Positions 18,537 to 30,606 of a DNA stretch of 64,000 nucleotides are shown piece by piece. Both the position numbers and the translations under genes were made by a program. The notes under the pieces are model-generated. The model did no database searches. It was not told the origin of the DNA and saw only the letters and a program-made list of their open reading frames with translations. Each line of letters opens with the position of its first letter. Position 1 is the stretch's first letter. Origin of the DNA: LMDS01 sp039930465 (GTDB lineage: Bacteria > Pseudomonadota > Gammaproteobacteria > Burkholderiales > Burkholderiaceae_C); NCBI GenBank assembly GCA_039930465.1, contig JBDTTU010000006.1, forward strand, positions 1 to 64,000, read 5' to 3'.

Positions 18537-19555
18537 GCGCGTGCCCCCTCGCCCTTCTTCAGTTGCGCGAGCAGCAGCTTCGAGCAGGCCAGCACCACGA
18601 AGGTGATGAAGAAGAGCACCAGACCCAGATAGATCAACGAGGCCTGGTGCAGGCCCTCGCCAGCCTCGGCGAACTCGTTCGCAAGCGCTGAAGTGATGCT
18701 GTTGGCCGCCTCGAACAAGGAGGCCGAGTTGAGCTGATTCTGGTTGCCGATCACGAAGGTCACCGCCATCGTCTCACCGAGCGCACGGCCGAGCCCGAGC
18801 ATGATGCCGCCGACGACGCCGGTCTTGGTGTACGGCAGCACGACCTTGAACATCACTTCCCAGGTCGTCGAGCCGAGGCCGTAGGCCGACTCCTTCAGCA
18901 GCGGCGGCGTGACCTCGAACACGTCTCGCATCACCGAGGCGATGAACGGAATGATCATGATCGCCAGGATGATGCCGGCCGAGAGCAGACCGATGCCGAC
19001 CGGCGGCCCGGAGACCAGCGCGCCGAGGTACGGCACGCCGCTGAACAGCGATTGCAACGGTTGCTGCACATAACTCGACAGCAGCGGGCTGAACACCAGC
19101 AGACCCCACATGCCATAGACGATGGACGGGATCGCGGCGAGCAACTCGATCGCCGTGCCCAGCGGGCGCTTCAGCCAGCTCGGCGAGAGCTCGGTCAGAA
19201 ACAGCGCAATGCCGAAGCTCACAGGCACCGCGATCAGCAACGCGATCAGCGAAGTGACCAGCGTGCCGTAGATCATCACCAGCCCGCCGTACTTGTTCTG
19301 CACTGGATCCCAGTCGCTCGTCCACAGGAACGACAAACCGTATTCCTGGATCGCCGGCGCCGCGCCGATGACGAGAGAGATGATGATGCCGGCGAGCAGC
19401 GCCAGCGTCAGCCACGCCGCAGCGTGGGCCAGGATCGAGAACAGGGTGTCGGCCCAAGGCATGACACGCCGTGGAGCGGGCGGACGCCCCTGCGACTGGG
19501 TTCGGTCCATCTTCACGGGCTCGTTGTACGGTGTCGCGGGAAGTGTAGCGGCCAC
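18533..19555 (-). CDS. pstC: Phosphate ABC transporter permease PstC
   Basis: The 340-residue permease has six membrane segments and the EAA-like loop ESAYGLGSTTWEVMFKVVLP. Two starts are possible. GTG 19555 has GAGGGA 6 nt upstream and gives MAATLPATPYNEP. ATG 19510 gives MDRTQSQG but has a poorer ribosome site. I prefer the GTG. It lies 38 bp after pstS and overlaps pstA by 4 bp. Confidence 0.95.
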   Translation of the reverse strand: MAATLPATPYNEPVKMDRTQSQGRPPAPRRVMPWADTLFSILAHAAAWLTLALLAGIIISLVIGAAPAIQEYGLSFLWTSDWDPVQNKYGGLVMIYGTLVTSLIALLIAVPVSFGIALFLTELSPSWLKRPLGTAIELLAAIPSIVYGMWGLLVFSPLLSSYVQQPLQSLFSGVPYLGALVSGPPVGIGLLSAGIILAIMIIPFIASVMRDVFEVTPPLLKESAYGLGSTTWEVMFKVVLPYTKTGVVGGIMLGLGRALGETMAVTFVIGNQNQLNSASLFEAANSITSALANEFAEAGEGLHQASLIYLGLVLFFITFVVLACSKLLLAQLKKGEGARA

Positions 19556-19593
19556 GGTTGATTCCCTCGAAGTTCAGTCGCCGGGCACTCGAC

Positions 19594-20628
19594 TTACTTG
19601 GCCGCGACTGTCTTGCCCGAGGCATCCTTGAGGCTGTCGGCCCAGAGCTTGTGCACCAGAACCTTCACCGAATCAGGCATCGGCACGTAGTCGAGATCGG
19701 CCGCCATCTTGTCGCCGCTGGCATAGGCCCAGTCAAAGAACTTCAGCGTGTTGGTGGCGTTGAGCGGCTTGTCCTGGACCTTGTGCATCATGATGAAGGT
19801 CGCGGCGGTGATGGGCCACGAGTCCTTGCCCGGCTGATTCGTCAGCACCTGGTAGAAGGTCTTGTTCCAGTCGGCGTTGGCGGCGGCGGCCTTGAAGGTC
19901 GCGTCGTCCGGTGCAACGAACGCGCCGGCCTCGTTCTTCAGCAGCGTGTAGGCCATCTTGTTCTGCTTCGCATACGCGTATTCGACGTAGCCGATCGAGT
20001 TTGGCAGGCGCTGCACGAAGGCCGAGACACCTTCATTGCCTTTGCCGCCCGCACCGGTGGGCCAGTTCACGGCCGTGCCTTCGCCGACCTTGGCCTTCCA
20101 TTCGGGGTTGACCTTCGACAGATAGTTCGTGAAGTTGAAGCTGGTACCCGAGCCGTCGGCGCGGCGCACCGCGGCGATGGCGGCGTCGGGCAACGCGACG
20201 CCAGGGTTCAGCGCGGTCAGCGCCGGGTCGTTCCACTTGGTGATCTTGCCGAGGTAGATGTCGCCAAGAACTTGGCCAGTCAGCTTGAGCTGACCTGGGG
20301 CGATGCCCTTGATGTTGACGACCGGCACAACGCCGCCGATCACGGTCGGGAACTGGATCAGGCCATCTTTCGCGAGCACTTCGTCGGTCAGCGGCGCATC
20401 CGAGGCGCCGAAATCGACCGTCTTCGCATTGATCTGCTTCATGCCGGCACCCGAGCCGACAGATTGGTAGTTGATGCGCGCACCGGTCGCCTTGTTGTAG
20501 GCGTCGGCCCATTTGGCGTAGACAGGTGCGGGGAATGACGCGCCGGCACCAGTCACGTCCTGGGCGAAAGAAACAGTGGCAATGGCGCTCAGCGCCAGCG
20601 TGGCAGAGCGAATGAAGAAGAGCTTCAT
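19594..20628 (-). CDS. pstS: Phosphate-binding periplasmic protein PstS
   Basis: This 344-residue binding protein has a signal peptide, MKLFFIRSATLALSAIATVSFA, with likely cleavage after SFA. Phosphate-binding signatures follow: TGAGASFPAPVY, YQSVGSGAG, DFGASDAPLT and RADGSGTSFNFTNYL. It captures phosphate in the periplasm for PstCAB. ATG 20628 has AGG upstream; more upstream in-frame ATGs (for example 20664) lie at or before the predicted transcript start and are unlikely. It is the first gene of the pst-pho operon, under a Pho box. Confidence 0.97.
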   Translation of the reverse strand: MKLFFIRSATLALSAIATVSFAQDVTGAGASFPAPVYAKWADAYNKATGARINYQSVGSGAGMKQINAKTVDFGASDAPLTDEVLAKDGLIQFPTVIGGVVPVVNIKGIAPGQLKLTGQVLGDIYLGKITKWNDPALTALNPGVALPDAAIAAVRRADGSGTSFNFTNYLSKVNPEWKAKVGEGTAVNWPTGAGGKGNEGVSAFVQRLPNSIGYVEYAYAKQNKMAYTLLKNEAGAFVAPDDATFKAAAANADWNKTFYQVLTNQPGKDSWPITAATFIMMHKVQDKPLNATNTLKFFDWAYASGDKMAADLDYVPMPDSVKVLVHKLWADSLKDASGKTVAAK

Positions 20629-20671
20629 GGGCAGACCTTTCCGTGCAGGGGTGATTGAGTTCATGCGCCGG

Positions 20672-20705
20672 ACTGTAGGCAAGCCAGATGACAAGCCTGT
20701 GACAA
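20672..20705 (-). promoter_or_regulatory. Pho box and -10 of the pstS promoter
   Basis: Read on the minus strand, TTGTCAC-AGGC-TTGTCAT (20705 to 20688) is two PhoB half-sites at 11-bp spacing, close to the known CTGTCAT consensus. Ten bases later comes TACAGT (20677-20672), a -10-like box at the usual Pho promoter distance. This predicts a start near 20665 and a leader of about 37 nt before pstS. Confidence 0.82.
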
Positions 20706-20757
20706 CCGCGCTTCACAGCGCGCAAGCCAGCTGCAGGGCACCTTTGGCACCCTCTTG

Positions 20758-20786
20758 TTGTCACATTCGATTCACGGACTTGTCAC
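20758..20786 (+). promoter_or_regulatory. Second Pho-box cluster, opposite orientation
   Basis: On the plus strand, TTGTCAC (20758), GATTCAC (20769) and TTGTCAC (20780) repeat with an exact 11-bp period, the phasing of PhoB half-sites. They point away from pstS, toward the 3' end of glmM, and sit about 52 bp upstream of the pstS Pho box. Confidence 0.5.
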
Positions 20787-20832
20787 ACGCAACGACGCGC
20801 CCCGACCCGACCCGCGCCCTCACGAACCGGGT

Positions 20833-22161
20833 TCAGCCCAGTGTGTCGGCCAGCCGCTGCGCGCAGCGCTGTGCCTGAGTGGCATCACGCGCTTCCACCA
20901 TCACCCGCACCAGCGGTTCCGTGCCCGAGGGGCGGATCAAGACTCGCCCGTTGTCGCCGAGCTCTTCGGTCACGGCGCGCTGGGCGCTGGAAAGTGCGCC
21001 GTTGCTCTTCCAGTCGCTGCCCGGTTTCAGGCGCACGTTGATGAGTGTCTGCGGAAACAGCGTCAGGTCTTCCAGCAGTTGCGCCATCGACCGGCCCGAG
21101 CGGCTCACTGCCTGCAGCACCAGCAAGGCGCTGACGATGCCGTCGCCGGTGGTGTGCTTGTCGAGCGCCAGCAGGTGCCCCGAGCCTTCGCCACCGAGCT
21201 GCCAGCCGCGCGCCACCAGTTCTTCGAGCACGTATCGGTCGCCAACCTTGGCGCGCACGAAGCCGACACCGCGCTCGCGCAGGGCCACTTCGACCGCCAT
21301 GTTGGTCATCAGCGTGCCCACGGCACCGGGCACGGGCGCACCTTGCGCCAGCCGGTCGTTGACCATCAGGTAAAGCAGCTCGTCGCCGTTGTAGAGGCGC
21401 CCGGCGGCGTCGACCAGTTGCAGGCGGTCGGCATCGCCGTCGAGCGCCACGCCGTAGTCGGCACGGTGCTCCTTGACGGCGGCCACCAGTGCCGCCGGCG
21501 AGGTGGCACCGAAGCCGGCGTTGATGTTGGTGCCGTCGGGGCTGCAGCCGATCGCGACGACTTCGGCACCGAGCTCGTGAAACACGTTCGGCGCCACGTT
21601 GTAGGCGGCGCCATGGGCCGCGTCGATGACGATCTTCAGGCCCTTCAGCGACAGCTCGCTGCTGAAGGTGCTCTTGCAGAACTCGATATAGCGCCCGCGC
21701 GCGTCTTCGAGCTTGCGCGCCTTGCCCAGGTCGGCCGAGCTGACCCACTGCGCAGGCTGCTCGAGCGCGGCCTCGACCTGCTGTTCCCAGGCGTCAGGCA
21801 GCTTTTCGCCACGCGCCGAGAAGAACTTGATGCCGTTGTCTGGAAAGGCATTGTGCGAAGCGCTGATCACCACACCCAGGTTGAGGCGCAGCGCGCGCGT
21901 GAGGTAGGCCACGCCCGGCGTGGGCAGCGGGCCGGTCATCAATACGTCGACCCCGGCCGAAGCAAAACCTGCCTCGAGCGCTGACTCGATCATGTAACCC
22001 GAGATGCGCGTGTCCTTGCCGATCAGCACGGTCGGCTTGGCGTCGCCGGTCTTCAGCACCCGGCCGACCGCATGGCCAAGGCGAAGCATGAAATCAGGCG
22101 TGATCGGCGCTTGCCCGACCGTGCCTCGAATGCCGTCGGTGCCGAAATAGGTTCTGCTCAT
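20833..22161 (-). CDS. glmM: Phosphoglucosamine mutase
   Basis: This 442-residue enzyme of the alpha-D-phosphohexomutase family converts glucosamine-6-phosphate to glucosamine-1-phosphate for peptidoglycan and LPS. Signatures are FGTDGIRG (6-13), the phosphoserine loop VISASHNAF (Ser102), metal loop LDGDADR and the C-terminal phosphate-binding RPSGTEPLVRVM. ATG 22161 has GGAG upstream and the family's start MSRTYFGTDG. It follows folP by 40 bp, and the order ftsH-folP-glmM is a classic proteobacterial cluster. Confidence 0.97.
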   Translation of the reverse strand: MSRTYFGTDGIRGTVGQAPITPDFMLRLGHAVGRVLKTGDAKPTVLIGKDTRISGYMIESALEAGFASAGVDVLMTGPLPTPGVAYLTRALRLNLGVVISASHNAFPDNGIKFFSARGEKLPDAWEQQVEAALEQPAQWVSSADLGKARKLEDARGRYIEFCKSTFSSELSLKGLKIVIDAAHGAAYNVAPNVFHELGAEVVAIGCSPDGTNINAGFGATSPAALVAAVKEHRADYGVALDGDADRLQLVDAAGRLYNGDELLYLMVNDRLAQGAPVPGAVGTLMTNMAVEVALRERGVGFVRAKVGDRYVLEELVARGWQLGGEGSGHLLALDKHTTGDGIVSALLVLQAVSRSGRSMAQLLEDLTLFPQTLINVRLKPGSDWKSNGALSSAQRAVTEELGDNGRVLIRPSGTEPLVRVMVEARDATQAQRCAQRLADTLG

Positions 22162-22201
22162 GTTCAATGGATCTCCTCGGCGCGGATTATCGGCGTGTGC
22201 T

Positions 22202-23032
22202 TCAGCCCGGCAATCCCGCAATCGACCACAGCTTCAAGGCGTCAACGGTCTCTGCGACATCGTGCACACGCACGATGCTGGCGCCATGCTGCACGGCGGC
22301 CAACGCGGCCGCCACGCTGGCCGCCTGGCGCTGCGACACGTCACGCCCGGTGATCACCCCCAATGTCGACTTTCGCGACCAGCCGACCAGCAGCGGCCGG
22401 CCCAGCGCCAACAGTTCGCGCTGCCGGCGCAGCAGCGCGATGTTGTGTTCCGGGCGCTTGCCAAAGCCGATGCCGGGGTCGCAGGCGACGCGATCGAGGC
22501 CAATACCACGCGCTGCCAGCGCTTCGCAACGCGCGCGCAGGAAAGCGCCAACCTCGGCGACCACGTCTTCATACGCCGGGCGCGCCTGCATCGAATCGGG
22601 CGTGCCATGCATGTGCATCAGGCACACGCCGCAGCCCGCGTGCGCGGCCACCACGTCGAGCGCTCCAGGTGCCTGCAACGCGCTGATGTCGTTGATGATG
22701 TCAGCGCCCAGCGCCAGCACCGCGCGCATCACTTCGGGCTTCTTCGTGTCGACCGAAATCGGGCAGCCCAGCTTCAGCGCCGCCTCGACCACCGGCATCA
22801 CACGGGCGAGTTCTTCTTCCAGCGGCACGGCCAGCGAACCCGGGCGGGTCGACTCGCCGCCAATGTCGAGCATGTGCGCGCCTTCGGCCAACAGGCGTTC
22901 GCAGTGCGCCAAGGCTTGCGCCGTGCCGGCATGCCGGCCAGCGTCAGAAAAAGAATCGGGCGTGACGTTGACGATGCCCATCACGCGCGGTTGCGCCAGA
23001 TCGATCGTGAAGCGTGTGGTGAGCCAGTGCAT
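22202..23032 (-). CDS. folP: Dihydropteroate synthase
   Basis: The 276-residue TIM-barrel enzyme joins p-aminobenzoate to dihydropterin pyrophosphate in folate synthesis. It has both signatures: MGIVNVTPDSFSDAG (18-32) and LDIGGESTRPG (near 55-65), plus DPGIGFGK and the C-terminal RVHDV. ATG 23032 lacks a clear ribosome site, and the ftsH terminator lies just upstream, so expression may depend on readthrough. Confidence 0.96.
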   Translation of the reverse strand: MHWLTTRFTIDLAQPRVMGIVNVTPDSFSDAGRHAGTAQALAHCERLLAEGAHMLDIGGESTRPGSLAVPLEEELARVMPVVEAALKLGCPISVDTKKPEVMRAVLALGADIINDISALQAPGALDVVAAHAGCGVCLMHMHGTPDSMQARPAYEDVVAEVGAFLRARCEALAARGIGLDRVACDPGIGFGKRPEHNIALLRRQRELLALGRPLLVGWSRKSTLGVITGRDVSQRQAASVAAALAAVQHGASIVRVHDVAETVDALKLWSIAGLPG

Positions 23033-23040
23033 GACAGGAG

Positions 23041-23069
23041 TAAAAACGGAAACGGGGCCGAAGCCCCGT
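23041..23069 (-). terminator. ftsH terminator with UUCG tetraloop
   Basis: On the minus strand ACGGGGC-TTCG-GCCCCGT (23069 to 23052) is a 7-bp stem capped by a UUCG tetraloop, followed by a T-rich tail TTCCGTTTTTA. It lies 28 bp after the ftsH stop and ends only 9 bp before folP. Confidence 0.75.
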
Positions 23070-23096
23070 GTCGTGCGTGAACAGCCGCGTCGTGCG

Positions 23097-24998
23097 TCAG
23101 GCCGTTGCGGCGGCCGTGCCAGGCGCGGCCGGCGGGGTCGGCGGCACCAACTTGCTCATCGAAGGGTTCCAGTCCTTCGGCGGGCGTGGCGGCCTGTCGT
23201 TCATGATGTCGTCGATCTGCTCGGCATCGATGGTCTCGTACTCGAGCAAGGCGTTGGCCATCGCGTGCATCTTGTCCTTGTTGTCTTCGATCAGCTTGCG
23301 GGCAACGGCGTATTGTTCGTCGAGGATCTTGCGGATCTCGCGGTCGACCGACTGCATGGTCTGCTCGCTCATGTTGGTCGTCTTGGTGACCGAGCGGCCG
23401 AGGAAGACCTCGCCTTCGTTGTCGGCGTAGACCATCGTGCCGAGCGCGTCGGTCATGCCGTAGCGCGTGACCATGTCGCGGGCGATGTGGGTGGCGCGCT
23501 CGAAGTCGTTGCTGGCGCCGGTGGTCATCTCGCCGATGAACACTTCTTCGGCGATGCGGCCGCCGAACAGGATCGAGATCGTGCTCAGCATGCGGACCTT
23601 GTCGGTGCTGTAGCGGTCGCCTTCTGGCAACTGCATCGTCACGCCAAGCGCACGGCCGCGCGGAATGACCGTCACCTTGTGCACCGGGTCGGCCTTGGGC
23701 ACCAGCCGCGCCACCAGCGCGTGGCCCGACTCGTGGTACGCGGTGTTGCGGCGTTCGTCTTCGGCCATGGCCATCGACTTGCGCTCCGGGCCCATCATGA
23801 TCTTGTCCTTGGCCTTCTCGAAGTCGCCCATCTCGACCACCCGGCCATTGCGGCGCGCGGCGAACAAGGCAGCCTCGTTGACCAGATTGGCCAGGTCAGC
23901 GCCCGAAAAGCCCGGCGTGCCGCGCGCCAGGATGTCGGCACGGATGTCTTGTCCGACCGGCACCTTGCGCATGTGCACGTTGAGAATGGCTTCGCGGCCA
24001 CGCACATCGGGCAGCGTCACGTAGACCTGGCGGTCGAAGCGGCCCGGGCGCAACAGCGCCGGGTCGAGAATGTCGGGCCGGTTGGTCGCCGCCATCACGA
24101 TCACGCCGAGGTTGGTCTCGAAGCCGTCCATCTCCACGAGCATCTGGTTCAGCGTTTGCTCGCGTTCGTCGTTGCCGCCGCCCAGGCCGGCACCGCGGTG
24201 GCGGCCGACCGCGTCGATTTCGTCGACGAAGATGATGCAAGGCGCGCTCTTCTTGGCCTGCTCGAACATGTCGCGCACGCGCGCCGCGCCGACACCGACG
24301 AACATTTCCACAAAATCGGAACCCGAGATCGAGAAGAACGGCACCTTCGCTTCGCCGGCAATTGCCTTGGCCAGCAAAGTCTTGCCGGTGCCCGGGGGGC
24401 CGACCAGCAACACGCCGCGAGGGATGCGCCCGCCGAGTTTCTGGAACTTCTGTGGGTCTTTCAGGAAGTCGACCAGTTCCTTGACCTCTTCCTTGGCTTC
24501 GTCGCAGCCAGCGACGTCGGCGAAGGTGGTCGTGTTGTTGGCCTCGTCGAGCATGCGGGCCTTGCTTTTGCCGAAGCTGAAGGCGCCGCCCTTGCCGCCG
24601 CCTTGCATCTGACGCATGAAATAGATCCACACGCCGATCAGCAGCAGGATCGGGCCCCATGACGCCAGCATGCTGAGCAGGAACGAAGGTTCCTCGCGCG
24701 GCTTGACGTCGAACTTGACGTTGTTGTTGATCAGGTCGCCGACCAGGCCGCGGTCAAGGTAGGTCGCCGTGGTGCGCAGTTCCTTGTCGTCGCTCGTCTT
24801 GGCGCGAATCTCGGTGCCGCTGGCGGTCTCTTGCAGTTGCACGCTCTTGATGCGCTTGCTGCGGACTTCTTCCAGGAAGTCGGAGTACCCGATCATTCCG
24901 GTCTGCGATGCACTCCGGTCGAACTGCTTGAACACGGTGAACAGCACGAGTGCGATCACCAGCCAGACAGCCACTTTCGAGAACCATTGATTGTTCAC
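23097..24998 (-). CDS. ftsH: ATP-dependent zinc metalloprotease FtsH
   Basis: This 633-residue membrane-anchored AAA+ protease has two N-terminal membrane segments flanking a periplasmic domain (about 5-25 and 100-120). Motifs are Walker A GPPGTGKT, Walker B CIIFVDEIDAVG, the second-region-of-homology ATNRPDILDPALLRPGRFDRQ and the zinc site HESGH. It degrades misfolded membrane proteins and regulators (family knowledge). I chose GTG 24998 because GGAG sits 5 nt upstream and it gives the family start MNNQWFSK; an ATG at 25037 is less likely. It is followed by a UUCG terminator before folP. Confidence 0.96.
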   Translation of the reverse strand: MNNQWFSKVAVWLVIALVLFTVFKQFDRSASQTGMIGYSDFLEEVRSKRIKSVQLQETASGTEIRAKTSDDKELRTTATYLDRGLVGDLINNNVKFDVKPREEPSFLLSMLASWGPILLLIGVWIYFMRQMQGGGKGGAFSFGKSKARMLDEANNTTTFADVAGCDEAKEEVKELVDFLKDPQKFQKLGGRIPRGVLLVGPPGTGKTLLAKAIAGEAKVPFFSISGSDFVEMFVGVGAARVRDMFEQAKKSAPCIIFVDEIDAVGRHRGAGLGGGNDEREQTLNQMLVEMDGFETNLGVIVMAATNRPDILDPALLRPGRFDRQVYVTLPDVRGREAILNVHMRKVPVGQDIRADILARGTPGFSGADLANLVNEAALFAARRNGRVVEMGDFEKAKDKIMMGPERKSMAMAEDERRNTAYHESGHALVARLVPKADPVHKVTVIPRGRALGVTMQLPEGDRYSTDKVRMLSTISILFGGRIAEEVFIGEMTTGASNDFERATHIARDMVTRYGMTDALGTMVYADNEGEVFLGRSVTKTTNMSEQTMQSVDREIRKILDEQYAVARKLIEDNKDKMHAMANALLEYETIDAEQIDDIMNDRPPRPPKDWNPSMSKLVPPTPPAAPGTAAATA

Positions 24999-25148
24999 CG
25001 CAACTCCATTTCCGGGGCATGAGCTCTGGCGCGACAACCTCGTGCCGCACCGTGCAACCCATGTGCGGACGATTTTAGACCAGTCAAGCCCCTTGCCCGC
25101 ATTGCAAACCCCAAGCGCGGCGGGCGTGTATCGGCTTGTTTGCGCGCT

Positions 25149-25847
25149 TTACGGCCGCCTACCGGCCGCGCTGGCCCGCGACTTCAGCCCGATTCCAACC
25201 AGGAAAGTCTCGGCCGACTTGTCGCGTGAGGCCTTTGGCTTGATCGGCTTGACGACCCGGAACGTGGCCTTGAACAGCTTGGCGAGCTGGCTGTAGCCAC
25301 TGCCGTGGAACACCTTGCAGACCAGCGCACCCTGCGGCGTGAGGTGCTTCTGGGCGAACTCGACTGCCAGTTCGACCAGATTTTCCATGCGCGCCGCGTC
25401 AGACGCTTCGATGCCCGACAGGTTGGGTGCCATGTCGGAAATGACCACGTCGACCGGTCGACCGCCCAGCAGCGCTTCGAGTTCTGCAACGACCGAATCC
25501 TCGCGAAAGTCGCCCTGGATGAAGCTCACGCCTTCGATCGGCTCGAAGTCGAGAACATCGAGCGCGATGATCGTGCCATTGAGCGAACCCGTCGCCGCGC
25601 CTCCCACACCCGCTTCCTTCGGCGCAAACTTGCGCCGCACGTACTGGCTCCAGGCGCCGGGCACTGCGCCCAGGTCGACGACGATCTGGCCCGGCTTGAG
25701 CAGATGCAGTTCTTCGTCGATCTCCTTGAGTTTGTAGGCGGCGCGCGCGCGGTAGCCGTCTTTTTGCGCCAGCTTCACATAGGTGTCGTTCAAGTGGTCG
25801 TGCAACCACGCCTTGTTGACCTTCTTGCTTTTGGTTTGGGTTTTCAT
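25149..25847 (-). CDS. rlmE: 23S rRNA 2'-O-ribose U2552 methyltransferase RlmE (FtsJ)
   Basis: The 232-residue protein has the SAM-binding motif VVDLGAVPGAWSQYV, VISDMAPNLSG (motif IV with catalytic Asp) and the catalytic Lys in LVCKVFHGSGY. It methylates U2552 of 23S rRNA. One unusual point is VDLGAVPGAW, where most homologues have LGAAPGGW. An insert with GVGGAATGSLNG sits after QYVRRKF. It is divergent from yhbY with only 20 bp between start codons, and ftsH follows after 150 bp, the usual rlmE-ftsH order. Confidence 0.95.
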   Translation of the reverse strand: MKTQTKSKKVNKAWLHDHLNDTYVKLAQKDGYRARAAYKLKEIDEELHLLKPGQIVVDLGAVPGAWSQYVRRKFAPKEAGVGGAATGSLNGTIIALDVLDFEPIEGVSFIQGDFREDSVVAELEALLGGRPVDVVISDMAPNLSGIEASDAARMENLVELAVEFAQKHLTPQGALVCKVFHGSGYSQLAKLFKATFRVVKPIKPKASRDKSAETFLVGIGLKSRASAAGRRP

Positions 25848-25867
25848 CTCGGGTCAATAATACGGGC

Positions 25868-26344
25868 ATGACTGCGATTCACTTGACACCTGCCCAGCGC
25901 AAGGAACACCGGGCTGAAGCCCACCACCTCGACCCCGTCGTGATGATCGGCAACGACGGACTCACGCCCGCGGTGCAAAAGGAGATCGACGCGGCGCTGA
26001 ACTCTCATGGCCTGATCAAGGTGCGGGTGTTTTCAGACGACCGAACCAGCCGCGAGGCAATGTTCACGACGCTGGCCGACTCGCTCGGCGCCGCGCCGAT
26101 CCAGCACATAGGCAAGCTGCTGGTGCTGTGGCGCCCGATGCCTCCGAAAGAAAGCACCCCGCGCGAGGGCCGCGGCGCCGGGCCGAAAGTTGTGAAGATC
26201 CTCAAGTTCTCGAAGAGTGGCAATCACCGCGCGCAGGTCAAGAAGATCACCGTGATGGGCAACATGCGCATCGCTGCCGGTGGCGAACTCAAGCGCGCCC
26301 GCAAGCGCGTGAGCAGCGTCAAGAAGACGTCGCAGCAGTCCTGA
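25868..26344 (+). CDS. yhbY: YhbY-family ribosome-assembly RNA-binding protein (CRM domain)
   Basis: The 158-residue protein begins with a CRM/YhbY domain (about 5-100): LTPAQRKEHRAEAHHLDPVVMIGNDGLTPAV, with the GxxG-type loop, and LIKVRVFSDDR. These bind RNA in large-subunit precursors (family knowledge). The C-terminal 55 residues are a basic, Lys/Arg-rich extension absent from the shorter E. coli protein. It is divergent from rlmE. Its 3' end overlaps the DUF4149 gene on the other strand by 26 bp. Confidence 0.92.
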   Translation: MTAIHLTPAQRKEHRAEAHHLDPVVMIGNDGLTPAVQKEIDAALNSHGLIKVRVFSDDRTSREAMFTTLADSLGAAPIQHIGKLLVLWRPMPPKESTPREGRGAGPKVVKILKFSKSGNHRAQVKKITVMGNMRIAAGGELKRARKRVSSVKKTSQQS

Positions 26345-26795
26345 TCGTTGGCGCCGTTGGGGGTGCGCTCAGGCGCCACGCCAGCGCCAGCACGAGCAAG
26401 CCCTTCAGGGCGAACAGGCCACCCGACACCGCGTGCAGCGCGCCGAACGACCAGGCACCCTGCCCGGCCCGCGCGGCGGCCATCATCGGCTGCACCGCGA
26501 AATGGCTGGCCACCGTGCAGAACAGCGTGCCCATCAACAACACGATGTTGGTGCTGAGCACCGAGCCCGCCCCTGAAGCCGCCGCTTGCCGGCTGCGCTG
26601 GCGCTCCAGCGCGAACAGGATCAACGCGACCGCCAGGCTGGCATAAGCCTCTTCCATCAAGACACGGCCGACCACACGCCCTGCATCGGCCGAGGCAAGC
26701 GTCGCGAAGGCCGACGGTGCTGCCAGCGCCGCGATGCACAGCAGCACTCCGGCCCACAAGCCGGCCAGCAAGGCCGACAAACGGGCGCTCTTCAC
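26319..26795 (-). CDS. DUF4149 family membrane protein
   Basis: This 158-residue hydrophobic protein has four predicted membrane segments (about 8-30, 50-65, 80-98, 120-142) and matches the DUF4149 pattern, including FATLASADAGRVVGRVL near the first loop. The function is unknown. GTG 26795 has GGGTGA upstream and starts 3 bp after the greA stop, so it is co-transcribed with greA. Its end overlaps yhbY convergently. Confidence 0.8.
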   Translation of the reverse strand: MKSARLSALLAGLWAGVLLCIAALAAPSAFATLASADAGRVVGRVLMEEAYASLAVALILFALERQRSRQAAASGAGSVLSTNIVLLMGTLFCTVASHFAVQPMMAAARAGQGAWSFGALHAVSGGLFALKGLLVLALAWRLSAPPTAPTIRTAATSS

Positions 26796-26798
26796 CGT

Positions 26799-27275
26799 TC
26801 ACCCATAGCGCACAGCCATGATCTCGTAGTGCTTGATGCCACCCGGCGCCTGCACTTCGGCCACGTCGCCAGCGGCCTTGCCGATCAGGGCGCGCGCGAT
26901 CGGCGAACTGATCGAGATCAGCCCGAGCTTCAGGTCGGCTTCGTCGTCACCGACGATCTGATAGGTGACCTTCGCGCCACTGTCTTCGTCTTCCAGATCG
27001 ACGGTGGCAGCGAACACCACGCGCCCTTCGGCGTTCAGATTCGAAGGGTCGATGATCTGCGCCGCCGCAAGCTTGCTTTCGATCTCGAGGATGCGGCCTT
27101 CGATGAAGCCCTGCTTGTCCTTGGCCGCTTCGTATTCGGCGTTTTCCGACAGGTCGCCCTGCGCACGCGCTTCCGAGATGGCCTGGATGACCGCATGGCG
27201 CTCGACGCCCTTGAGGCGTGCCAGTTCTTCCTTGAGCTTGTCGGCGCCGCGAATGGTGAGGGGGATGGTGACCAT
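26799..27275 (-). CDS. greA: Transcript cleavage factor GreA
   Basis: The 158-residue protein has the GreA two-part structure. The N-terminal coiled coil includes LKEELARLKGVERHAVI and the acidic tip DLSENAEYEAAKDKQGF, which reaches into the RNA polymerase channel. The C-terminal domain includes SPIARALIGKAAGDVAEV. It rescues backtracked polymerase. It follows carB after a strong terminator, and DUF4149 follows directly. Confidence 0.97.
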   Translation of the reverse strand: MVTIPLTIRGADKLKEELARLKGVERHAVIQAISEARAQGDLSENAEYEAAKDKQGFIEGRILEIESKLAAAQIIDPSNLNAEGRVVFAATVDLEDEDSGAKVTYQIVGDDEADLKLGLISISSPIARALIGKAAGDVAEVQAPGGIKHYEIMAVRYG

Positions 27276-27293
27276 GATGAAAAACCCTGGAGC

Positions 27294-27328
27294 AAAAATG
27301 AAGCCGCCGCCGGTGGAGCCGGCGGCGG
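27294..27328 (-). terminator. carB intrinsic terminator
   Basis: On the minus strand a perfect 10-bp GC stem, CCGCCGCCGG/CCGGCGGCGG (27304-27313 with 27319-27328), has a 5-nt loop and is followed by CTTCATTTTTG. It lies 23 bp after the carB stop and 18 bp before the greA start codon. Confidence 0.85.
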
Positions 27329-27351
27329 ACAGAACGTGAAACGACTTTATC

Positions 27352-30589
<3,238 letters not shown>

Positions 30590-30606
<17 letters not shown>

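Noticed and set aside
22167..24662. Long plus-strand frame antisense to folP and ftsH
   Set aside because: Composition is repetitive His/Arg/Val text typical of the mirror of a high-GC gene; no ribosome site or domain.
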